Assembly: GCA_024275485.1 (NCBI GenBank)
Contig: JAJRZA010000035.1
Location: 33,820-97,819 of the forward strand
Reading direction: 5' to 3'
DNA from: Candidatus Krumholzibacteriota bacterium
GTDB lineage: Bacteria > Krumholzibacteriota > Krumholzibacteriia > LZORAL124-64-63
DNA: 64,000 bases
A model generated the notes under the pieces. The model saw only the letters and a program-made list of their open reading frames with translations. It was not told where the DNA came from and searched no databases. Positions 1 through 7,550 of the stretch are shown piece after piece. Positions within the stretch are counted from its first letter, which is position 1. Each line of letters begins with the position of its first letter. A program made the position numbers and the translations under genes.

Positions 1-1027
1 TGCCGTCGCGGCAGGCTTCGGTCACGGCCAGGATGTCCCGCAAAACGTAGTCGTCATCTCCACTTTTCAACCGTCCCACGTTGATGACCATATCGATTTC
101 CTTGGCACCATCGCGAATGGCCTTGCGGGTTTCCATGGCCTTGATTTCGGGAGTGGCCGCACCCAGGGGAAAGCCCACCACCGAACAGGTCAGTACACTG
201 GTGCCGCGCAAACCGTCAGCGACTGTTTTGACCCAGCAGGGATTCACGCACACCGACCGGAAAGAATGTTCGCGGGCTTCAGCTATAATTGTTTTCACCA
301 TGGCCAAGGTGGCGTCGGGCTTTAAAATGGTATGGTCAATGTAACGGGCCAGTTCCTCGGGAACCTTTCCCGGAGAATCAGGGCCGTGGGTCAAACACCG
401 GGCACCGAGTTCGATAAACTGTTGTGCGGTGGTAGGACAACTGCCAACGCAAGGGCCCGCATGGAAAGCGCCAATTCCGCTCCCTCCACCCAGCAGGCCT
501 TCCAGACGGGCGACAATGCGGGCCATGTCCTCTTCACTCAAATCAGCCAACCCCGAACTGGCCACCGCAGCGGTTGCTTGACCCTCGGCCGCGTCTCCGC
601 TATCGACAATCATCGCCACCCGACGTTGATGCCGTGGTTCGGTGCAGTCGGTGGTCAAAAAGACCTCGACAATTTGGGCAGCCAGGTTGCCACCGATCAT
701 GCCGGCTCCCAGGGTCAACAAGTTGGCGTCGTTGTGCTGGCGACCATTGCGGGCGCTGGACAAATCGTATGCCATGGCCGCGCGCACTCCCGGAACCTTG
801 TTCGCCACCATGGATGAGCCGATGCCCGCACCGTCGATCATCACTCCGCGTTCGGCTTGTCCGGAAGCCACTGCTTCGGCAACCAAACGGGCGTATTTGG
901 GATAGTCCACCGCGTTGGTGGAATCACACCCCAGATCCAAAACCTGATGGCCCTGACCCTGCAAATGGGCCAGGAGCTTTTTCTTCAGTTCGAATCCGCC
1001 GTGATCCGCGCCGATGGCGATATTCAT
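1..1027 (-). CDS. RpiB-family isomerase / DeoC aldolase fusion (partial, runs off left edge)
   Basis: One uninterrupted frame of 342 visible codons read from the minus strand. Residues 1-145 are an RpiB/LacA/LacB sugar-phosphate isomerase domain (GADHGGFELKK, then an ANKVPG loop and HNDANLLTLG). From about residue 228 the protein becomes a deoxyribose-phosphate aldolase (YIDHTILKPDAT, VCVNP, VVGFPLGA, KEIDMVINVG). The EIDMV aspartate of the aldolase site is present; the Schiff-base lysine lies beyond the edge. The linker has an amphipathic stretch at residues 162-179 (LSEEDMARIVARLEGLL) like a microcompartment encapsulation peptide, then a CxxxC pair. The usual RpiB active-site Cys in the xCGTGIG loop is Asp65 here (MIDGAGIG) and the Thr two places on is Ala. 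ATG at 1027 has GAGG nine bases upstream. The fusion is seen; co-packaging of the two enzymes is inference. Confidence 0.92.
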   Translation of the reverse strand, partial: MNIAIGADHGGFELKKKLLAHLQGQGHQVLDLGCDSTNAVDYPKYARLVAEAVASGQAERGVMIDGAGIGSSMVANKVPGVRAAMAYDLSSARNGRQHNDANLLTLGAGMIGGNLAAQIVEVFLTTDCTEPRHQRRVAMIVDSGDAAEGQATAAVASSGLADLSEEDMARIVARLEGLLGGGSGIGAFHAGPCVGSCPTTAQQFIELGARCLTHGPDSPGKVPEELARYIDHTILKPDATLAMVKTIIAEAREHSFRSVCVNPCWVKTVADGLRGTSVLTCSVVGFPLGAATPEIKAMETRKAIRDGAKEIDMVINVGRLKSGDDDYVLRDILAVTEACRDG

Positions 1028-1067
1028 GGCCAGCTACCTCTATGGTTTGAATGTCTATCCTGCGTCC

Positions 1068-1445
1068 CTACCAGACCTGGGAATCATCGCTTCGGGAGCG
1101 TTTTTTGGGAGATGAAAGAAACCCGTCGCCCATTTTGCGCACAGTAAAATCAGAATCTGTCATCCCGAAAGCCCGACCAAGCTGTTGCCCGTGTGCCCGC
1201 AACTGCTGCCATCCATGGGATGAAAGCCGGTACGCGGTAACCCGACGGTTGCCCTGCTGGACTTTCTCAGCCTCCAGATAACCTGCCGCAACCAACTTCC
1301 GTGCCTGTACGTGCAGATTTCCATCAGCGAGACCCGTTTCATTCCGCAAGGCGGTGAAAGTCCAGGGTTGTTGGTCCGCCAGGGTCAGAACAATGGCCAG
1401 TCGGGCACTGGTGCCCAGCAGTTCATCCATGTCCCTGGCCTTCAT
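1068..1445 (-). CDS. Small winged-helix transcriptional regulator
   Basis: A 125-residue protein with one winged-helix domain of the ArsR/MarR-like type: a SARLAIVLTLADQ helix, a recognition-helix region around TGLADGNLHVQARKL and a wing ending in VTAYRLSSHG. A basic tail follows. ATG at 1445 is preferred (AGAAGG nine bases upstream) over the in-frame TTG at 1454. It lies directly upstream of the isomerase-aldolase fusion on the same strand, with a 40 bp gap, so it may regulate that gene or locus. Two matching 19-bp dyads upstream suggest autoregulation. The ligand is unknown. Confidence 0.8.
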   Translation of the reverse strand: MKARDMDELLGTSARLAIVLTLADQQPWTFTALRNETGLADGNLHVQARKLVAAGYLEAEKVQQGNRRVTAYRLSSHGWQQLRAHGQQLGRAFGMTDSDFTVRKMGDGFLSSPKKRSRSDDSQVW

Positions 1446-1479
1446 TGGCTGCAACCTTCTCCCTGGTAGCTCTTGATTT

Positions 1480-1498
1480 TACTTTGTATAATGAAGTA
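1480..1498. promoter_or_regulatory. Operator-like dyad, copy 1
   Basis: TACTT-N9-AAGTA. The spacer holds TTATAC on the minus strand, a plausible -10, about 35 bases before the regulator start. The same half-sites and spacing recur at 1537-1555. Confidence 0.5.
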
Positions 1499-1536
1499 GA
1501 ACTGAAGACCACAGACTTTGTCAAGCCAATTGTTTT

Positions 1537-1555
1537 AACTTTATCTAGTGAAGTA
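1537..1555. promoter_or_regulatory. Operator-like dyad, copy 2
   Basis: AACTT-N9-AAGTA, closely matching copy 1 also inside the spacer (TxTxTAxTG). The copies are 57 bp apart centre to centre, between the regulator and the end of the next gene, as expected for two sites of one dimeric winged-helix regulator. Confidence 0.5.
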
Positions 1556-1595
1556 ATTTTTAAAAGTCGGGGAATGATCCAATATTGTACGGAAA

Positions 1596-2759
1596 CTACC
1601 CTCGCACCAACGCCCAGGTAGCACGACCGGCCTGCATCAGAAATATCTTGAGATAATACAAGCTCAAACGCAATCGTCCTGCGAGGCCCGGCAAATCATC
1701 ATGCCAATGGCCACGATCCATGAGCTCTGCTTCGCCTCCCCAAAGGTAACGAGATGATTCCTTAAGTTTCTTGGAACGGCCAGGAACCATGAGCAGGTGC
1801 ATAAGGGACGAATAGCCGTCCACTTTTCCTGCCCTCCGCTCAATCATGCCCAGCTCCACGTCCAATCCTCGCAAAATACGATTGGTGGCCCAGCCAGGTA
1901 TCAAACAATGGGGGATTCCGCCGGGATAATTTATCCCGCACAAAGACTTCATCAAATGAAGTGAAAGCCCCAGGGCGAGGTGCATTTTTGACTGCCGAGC
2001 TTCCTTTACTAAATAAAGTGAATCTTCTTCAGACAGGCCATCCACCAACAATACCAGATCCAGGATTCGTTTCAAATCCAGGAATCCATCGGCAATGTTT
2101 TGATATACCCCTTGAAGAATTTGATCGGCAGGAGAAGCAGTAAGCACTTTCTCCCGTCCCAGGACCATGACCTTCGCCCGGTTCAATACGCCGTTCACAT
2201 CCATCCGATAGGTAGAAGCAGGCAGGGTCAGATCCCAATGCACTTCCACGCAAGAACCCTGGGGCCCCACCATCATGCGGTGCAAATGGTGCCGATCGTA
2301 GTACAACGGGTCTCGATCCCCGGAAAAAAGGCTATACCCCACCACTTCCAGGCGCCGGCATACTTCATCCACTTGGTTTCGCGGAACCAGGATATCCAGA
2401 TCCAAAAACCATCTCTGGTCTGTTTGGGCATAATATCCCGGTGCCAAGGCGGCCCCCTTGAGCACCACCGGATTGCAATCGCTCCAGGTGATGGCAGGCA
2501 CAATGCGCTCCAATTCCATGAGTAGAAATGCCGTACGCTCCCTGGAGGAAGCCAGGTTTTCCCTGAATTCCAGAGTTTGAGCCTCTACCGGAAGGTAAGG
2601 GGCCATGGCAACCTGTATATGATGGGAAATCAGGATTTCACAGACCTCAGCGCCAACCACCCCTTCAGGCAGAGCCACAGGCACCACAATGTCCTGCCCC
2701 CTGCTTCGGGCCCACATTGTCATCAGAGTAGTGAGATAATGCCGTGTTTGAATATTCAT
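1596..2759 (-). CDS. Nucleotidyltransferase-family protein (NTP_transf_5 type)
   Basis: 387 residues. The core has the layout of the uncharacterised nucleotidyltransferase family often found beside PqqD/HprK-like genes in peptide-modification loci: VVLKGAALAPGYY, then RWFLDLDILVP with the DxD metal-binding pair, then VEVHWDLTLP. The remainder is helical and lacks signal peptide or membrane segments. ATG at 2759 is chosen because the longer frame would run into the divergent S26 gene's upstream region. It is transcribed away from the S26-HprK-PqqD genes with a 124 bp shared upstream region. Its substrate is unknown; a role in nucleotidyl transfer during peptide maturation is inferred from the company it keeps. 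Confidence 0.8.
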   Translation of the reverse strand: MNIQTRHYLTTLMTMWARSRGQDIVVPVALPEGVVGAEVCEILISHHIQVAMAPYLPVEAQTLEFRENLASSRERTAFLLMELERIVPAITWSDCNPVVLKGAALAPGYYAQTDQRWFLDLDILVPRNQVDEVCRRLEVVGYSLFSGDRDPLYYDRHHLHRMMVGPQGSCVEVHWDLTLPASTYRMDVNGVLNRAKVMVLGREKVLTASPADQILQGVYQNIADGFLDLKRILDLVLLVDGLSEEDSLYLVKEARQSKMHLALGLSLHLMKSLCGINYPGGIPHCLIPGWATNRILRGLDVELGMIERRAGKVDGYSSLMHLLMVPGRSKKLKESSRYLWGGEAELMDRGHWHDDLPGLAGRLRLSLYYLKIFLMQAGRATWALVRG

Positions 2760-2883
2760 ATCCCGCCATATCGGCATCTGTTTGCAAAACCTTACCAAGA
2801 ACCCACAAGACATCGTGGGCGAATATGTTACCATGCTGTTTGGTTTTCCCACGAAAGAATGTGATTATACAGGAGTTTTTCCA

Positions 2884-3357
2884 GTGGATTCCAACCAACA
2901 GCGCGAACAACTGATGGACTCCTGGCTGGCCTTGACAGGAGAGGGCCCAGTCCCCGAAGGTCCCATCCGGCTGCCCGTACTCAGCGGCAGCATGTTGCCC
3001 CATATCCCGGTTCAGTCGGTGATCCATATCAAAATAATCAAAGCCCGTGATTGCAGCCCCGGTGATGTAGTGGTATATCGAGATGGAGACCGCTTGGTTG
3101 TCCACCGAATGCTTTGGCGTCTGGGTTGGCGTTCGGCCGTGCTGATTTTTGAAAAAGGAGACGCCAACAACCGTGGTGGCTGGATTCGTGGCCAGCAGGT
3201 TCTGGGATTGGTTCAAGCGGTTGAGTTGAAAGACGGGGAACCGGCCCGGCCTTTGGCCTGCCATTCCAGTCTGGCCATTGCCGGCTTGCAGGCAGATTTT
3301 CTGCATCGTGTTTTGGCCCTTCCCCGTCGGCTCAAACGTTGGATTTTCAATTCGTGA
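2884..3357 (+). CDS. S24/S26-family signal-peptidase-like protein
   Basis: 157 residues. It carries the S26 signature LSGSMLPHIP (nucleophile Ser), SPGDVVVYRDGDRLVVHRML and FEKGDANN, the arrangement of archaeal/SipW-like enzymes where a His takes the place of the general-base Lys. There is no convincing amino-terminal membrane anchor; a basic amphipathic segment ends the protein. GTG at 2884 is chosen because AGGAG lies eight bases upstream; in-frame ATGs at 2782 and 2833 lack ribosome sites. Members of this branch recur beside PqqD and HprK-like genes and are thought to process modified peptides. A shadow of another S24 protein is unlikely given the KGDAN motif. Confidence 0.82.
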   Translation: MDSNQQREQLMDSWLALTGEGPVPEGPIRLPVLSGSMLPHIPVQSVIHIKIIKARDCSPGDVVVYRDGDRLVVHRMLWRLGWRSAVLIFEKGDANNRGGWIRGQQVLGLVQAVELKDGEPARPLACHSSLAIAGLQADFLHRVLALPRRLKRWIFNS

Positions 3358-3419
3358 CCCGGTCCGAACGCGGGCCTGAGCCATTGATTTCATGGCACTC
3401 AACCCAGGAGGTATCTATT

Positions 3420-3785
3420 GTGACAGGTCCAAGGTCAAATGAATACCGACTCAATCTCGGTGGTACCATCATGGCACTGCACTGCACTCCTGAGGCCTTC
3501 GCCCCAGCCCTTGCCCAATGGTTCAATCTCCCTTCCGACGAGGGGACACCCCACATCAACCTCCAATTTGAACTCGTGGCCCACCAGGACACCCTAGATC
3601 TGCCCAACACCCTGCTCATGACCAAATCCCTACATCCCGATGGCCGCTTCGACATTGCCGATGGGTTGATCACCGGGCATTTTGACCGAACACGCAAGGA
3701 AGGCCACATACGGGCCAAAGGCGCCCTGACCCGAGGGTTGCTCATGCGGGTCATGGAACAGGTTTTCTACCAGGGGTTCCATTAA
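3420..3785 (+). CDS. HprK-like protein, amino-terminal part (split by in-frame TAA)
   Basis: 121 codons from GTG at 3420, which has AGGAGG eight bases upstream. The start YRLNLGGTIMALHC and the end LMRVMEQVFYQGF match the amino-terminal half of the HPr-kinase-like proteins of PqqD-containing loci, which are normally single proteins of about 300 residues. A TAA at 3783-3785 ends the frame; the same frame then stays open and reads directly into the kinase domain at 3813. The gene is therefore either freshly broken or works as two chains. TAA is not a recoding codon, so readthrough is not a good explanation. Confidence 0.7.
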   Translation: MTGPRSNEYRLNLGGTIMALHCTPEAFAPALAQWFNLPSDEGTPHINLQFELVAHQDTLDLPNTLLMTKSLHPDGRFDIADGLITGHFDRTRKEGHIRAKGALTRGLLMRVMEQVFYQGFH

Positions 3786-3812
3786 GCCCAGCAAGCTTCC
3801 GGGATAGATGTT

Positions 3813-4286
3813 GTGATGATTCACTCTTGCGCCGTCATTGCCGCCGGTTCAGGATTTCTCTTTGTCGGTCCTTCAGAATCAGGGAAAACCACCGCAGCGA
3901 TCAACAGCTCTGCTCACCACGTTCTGGGTGATGAAATGAACCTTGTTATGGGCAATCCGGCAGGTCTCCTGCTGGAAGGAACCCCCTTCAACGGCACCTT
4001 CAAGGCCAAGAAGCCGGGTCGAGCTCCCTTGCGGGCAGTGTTTCTGCTGCAACAGGCTCCCCATCACCGGATTTCTGCCATCAATTCATCCGAAGCGGCC
4101 ACCCTGCTGGCTGCCGAAGTGGTTCCCCCGGTGGGATTGGATCAAATCCCCGGCCCCGAGACCGTGCCCGCCATGGTGGACAGCGCCGTCGCCATCATTG
4201 AAAAAGTTCCTGTTTTCCGCCTGGAATTGATGCCTGATCCTGGATTCTGGAATGTCATCAGTGAGCACTTCGATTTGGGTCTCTAG
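3813..4286 (+). CDS. HprK-like kinase domain (carboxy-terminal part)
   Basis: 157 residues from GTG 3813 (ATG at 3816 is also possible). A Walker A motif GPSESGKTT follows the first strand (HSCAVIAAGSGFLFVG), as in HPr kinase/phosphorylase-like proteins, and GDEMNLV supplies a Walker B-like acidic pair. It is in the same frame as the upstream half, 28 bases after its stop, and has only a weak GGGATAG as a possible ribosome site. Translation after termination of the upstream half is possible. It precedes the PqqD-like gene by 42 bases. These kinases are thought to phosphorylate peptide substrates or partners in maturation loci; the target here is unknown. Confidence 0.75.
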   Translation: MMIHSCAVIAAGSGFLFVGPSESGKTTAAINSSAHHVLGDEMNLVMGNPAGLLLEGTPFNGTFKAKKPGRAPLRAVFLLQQAPHHRISAINSSEAATLLAAEVVPPVGLDQIPGPETVPAMVDSAVAIIEKVPVFRLELMPDPGFWNVISEHFDLGL

Positions 4287-4328
4287 AAGGGTCTCTTGTT
4301 TCAAATAAAGCTTGGCAAAGGAGTTAGC

Positions 4329-4601
4329 ATGAATATTGAAAGCGTCTTCAGCAAAAACAGCCAATGTCCGGTGCGATCCATTGGCGATGGTCTGGTCATC
4401 ATGGCGCCAAGTGGCGGTACCACCCATTCCCTGGAAGACATCGGTGTCTTCATCTGGAACCAGCTTGATGGACAGCGAAACCTGCAAAACGTGCTCGCAG
4501 CCATCCTCGAACAATACGATGTTGATGAGGATCAAGCCCGCACCGACCTGCTTGAATTCGTCACCCAAATGCAGACGGAAGGCTTAATTTTGGAGATATA
4601 A
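4329..4601 (+). CDS. PqqD-family peptide-binding protein
   Basis: 90 residues with the PqqD fold pattern: CPVRSIGDGLVIMAPSGGTTHSLEDIG (beta-hairpin), IWNQLDGQRN, a helix with NVLAAILEQYDVDEDQARTDL and a final helix ending GLILEI. PqqD domains recognise leader peptides of ribosomal peptide precursors and present them to modifying enzymes. ATG at 4329 has AGGAG six bases upstream. It closes the S26-HprK-PqqD gene set. No radical SAM enzyme and no obvious precursor peptide is nearby, so the substrate may be elsewhere, possibly the small peptides near 21 kb. Confidence 0.88.
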   Translation: MNIESVFSKNSQCPVRSIGDGLVIMAPSGGTTHSLEDIGVFIWNQLDGQRNLQNVLAAILEQYDVDEDQARTDLLEFVTQMQTEGLILEI

Positions 4602-4716
4602 TTTCAATTTTTAGCACAATGTTACTGTTTCGGGAGGAATTTTGGACCGCGGCATGTTATAGTAATAGGGATTCAAATCTCGTCATCACCCCGCATGTCC
4701 AATTTAGGAGATAAAC

Positions 4717-7335
4717 ATGAAGTTCGTCCCCGGATCCCGGTCTATCCTGACCAGTCTCCTGCTCTTTGTTGTTTCGGTTGGTCTGCTCGGCGCCTCCGGC
4801 TTTGTCTATGCTGCGGACCGCACGGTGGTGGGTGAGCTCTGGTCGGCCGACAACTGACCTTACTGCCCTTCCGCGGTCGCGGGATTTAACGATCTGGAAA
4901 ATGTGTACGGTACCGATCAGTTTCTGCCCATGACTTTCTACCTCGGCGGCTCCTACTCCATCCCTGATGGAAACGCCCGAGCAGGCTGGTACGGTTTCAA
5001 CGGTACACCTTCGGTTGTTTTTGACGGAACCCTGGTGAGCATCGGCGGCCAGACCAGCGGATCCATGTTCAGTACCTACCAGCCCATGGTGGTAAGCCGT
5101 TTGGCCCTCAGCAGCCCCCTGACCATGAACGCCGCCTACGTTGCCATCGGCAATGAGATCAGCGTTTCGGTTACCATTCAGGTGGACGAAGCCATTGCTA
5201 ATACCAACAACCAAGTGCATTTCTTTGTTTGCCAGGAAGGTTACCACAACCAGAGCAACATGGTGGTGGACATGCTCAACTCCGAGGCTTTCAGCCTCGA
5301 TACTCCTGGCCAGACCACCATTGTCAGCCGCGATTTCACACTACAGGACCCCTTCAACGAAGAGGACCTGAGACTGATCGTCATGGTGCAGAACCTGACC
5401 ACCAAGGAAATCCTGCAAACCACCTTGGCCACCGCCGACTACGCCGGCACCCTGGTCGTGGACGCCGAACCCGATGGGGTGAACGCGCCCTGGAACCTGC
5501 AGGGACCGGAAGGCCTGAACATCACCGGTGCCGGGGACCGCTCCCTCAACATGTTCTTCACCGGCAACTACACACTGACCTTTCTGGACGTTCCCGTCTG
5601 GACTTCTCCTGCCAACAACCCCCAGACCCTCACCCTGGTTGAAGATGGCCTGATCACCTTTTCCGGTACCTACACCGATGGCCCGTTCGTCGTCTACAAC
5701 GACGGCCCCATCAACGATGCAGGCCTGGCTCAGGGTGTCAGCCTGATCGACTTCGACAACGATGGTGACCTGGATATCCACGTACTGAACGACGGCACCG
5801 CCGATCTGCTCCTGCGCAACGATGGTGACCTCAGCTTCACCAACGTGGCCAACGGCCTGATTGCCGACTCCGGAGCCGGCCGAAGTGGCGCCTGGGTCGA
5901 CTACAATCGCGATGGCAACCTGGATGTCCTGCTCGGTCGCCACGACGAAACCAACCTGCTGCTGGCAGGAGATGGTGCCGGTGGGTTCCTCCTTCCCACC
6001 AGCATCGGCCTGGATGACGACGGACCAACTTCCAGCGTATCCTGGTGCGATTACAACCTGAATGGAAACCTGGATATCTTTATTGCCAACCAGAACATGC
6101 CCAACCTGCTGCTCGACAATCTGGGCGACCTGGGGGGCGGTTTCTACCTCTTCACCTCCAGCAGTGGAGCATTCTCGAACACTGGCAACGCCAATGGCGC
6201 CAATTGGATCGACTTGAATGGCGACCACCGACCCGACCTGTACATCGTCAACAGTTTCAGCCCCAATCTGCTGTTGGAAAACACGGAAATCGGATTCAAC
6301 GATATTTCCAACTCATCGGGATTGAATGATCTCACCAACGGTGTCGGCACTGCCTGGGGCGACATCGACGGCGATGGTGATTTCGATCTTTATCTCAGCA
6401 ACGACGGCATGGCCGACAAGGTGTTCATCAACAACGGGGACTTCCTGTTCACTCCCCTGGTGAGCGACGACACCTCCGACATGGGTCACGGTCGCGGTGT
6501 TGTTTGCGCCGATTTCGACAACGACACCAATCTTGATATCTATGTCGTTCGTCACAATGAGCCTGATTTATTCCTGCTTGGTGACGGACTAGGTGGATTC
6601 AGTCGGGTACCGGTGGGCCCGCCCGAAGCCGAAGGCCCCGGAAACGCCGTTGCCTGTGGTGACATGGACGGCGATGGCGACCTCGATATTTTCATCACCC
6701 GTGAAGGCCAGGGAAATGTGCTTCTGGCCAACAACCTGGCTGGGGACAACAACTTCGTGCAAATCAGCCTGATTGGCTCCGACGAACAACCCGATGCCAT
6801 TGGTGCCGAGGTCCGCCTGACCGCAGGTGGCATCAACCAGTTGAGGAGAATCAGTGCGGGCAATGGCTACCTGGCCATGGACGCCACCACGGTGCATTTC
6901 GGTTTGGACGGTATCACAACCATTGATGAAATCGAAATCACCTGGCCCGATGGAACCCTGCAAAGCCTCACCAACCTGGCGGCCAACCAGCACCTGCAGG
7001 TTACCAAGGGTTCGAACCCCCTGAGCCCAGTCAGCGACGGTCAGAACCTGCCGCGGGTCACCACCCTGGACCAGGCTCACCCCAACCCCTTCAATCCTTC
7101 AACCAAAATTGGTTTTGCCCTGGCCCAGAGTGGCCCCACGCGCCTGGACATCTACACCGTTGATGGCCGGCGCGTGCGCACACTGGTCAGCGAAAGCCTG
7201 GAAGCCGGACACCACGAGGTAACCTGGGCGGGACAGGACGACAGCGGTCGCACCGTGGCTTCGGGCGCTTACTTCTATCGACTGACCGCCCCTGACGGGC
7301 AGCAACAGACCGGGCGCATGGCTCTTGTAAAATGA
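4717..7335 (+). CDS. Secreted FG-GAP/ASPIC protein with in-frame TGA: probable selenoprotein with UxxC motif
   Basis: 872 residues if TGA at 4855-4857 (codon 47) is read as selenocysteine. ATG at 4717 has AGGAG upstream and a signal peptide (residues 1-33, ending VYAA). Next comes ELWSADN-U-PYC-PSA, which aligns with the LFTATWCGYCP redox motif of thioredoxin-like secreted proteins: the TGA sits exactly where the first Cys is expected. A hairpin with GGUC loop follows 17 bases after the TGA. After a thioredoxin-like/Omp28-like domain come FG-GAP/VCBS repeats (DFDNDGDLDIHV, DIDGDGDFDLYL and others), an ASPIC/UnbV domain near residues 690-770, and an HPNPFNPST sorting module at the end. Without readthrough the signal peptide would be separated from the body. 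Confidence 0.8.
4869..4884 (+). promoter_or_regulatory. SECIS-like hairpin
   Basis: TTCCGC-GGTC-GCGGGA: six paired positions (one U-G) closing a GGUC loop. The loop starts 17 bases after the TGA. As I recall, the E. coli fdhF element also exposes GGUC in its loop, 18 bases after the UGA. Folding was done by eye only. Confidence 0.6.
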
Positions 7336-7380
7336 TCCTCGGCCAGGGTTACTGAACCTCTGAAAGCTCCCACACAAAAA

Positions 7381-7411
7381 GGCCCCGGACATCCTGATGG
7401 ATGACGGGGCC
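7381..7411. terminator. Hairpin between the FG-GAP gene and htrA
   Basis: GGCCCCG at 7381-7387 pairs with CGGGGCC at 7405-7411, with an inner CATCC/GGATG stem. Five A precede it on the plus strand, so the minus strand has the classic T-run; on the plus strand the tail is only ATTCTTC. Confidence 0.55.
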
Positions 7412-7550
7412 ATTCTTCAGCAAGCGATCACTCATTGGGGTTCCCATACCGCCCCCTGTCCTTCTCGCTAATTTGACCGTTGGATCGAATTGGAATAGAT
7501 TATCAGGCGTTGATTCACATTTTACCCTTTTTCCCGCGAGGTTCTGCATT

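Noticed and set aside
3783..3785. Stop-codon recoding in the HprK-like gene
   Set aside because: The codon is TAA; selenocysteine uses TGA and pyrrolysine TAG, so this is more likely a true stop or error.
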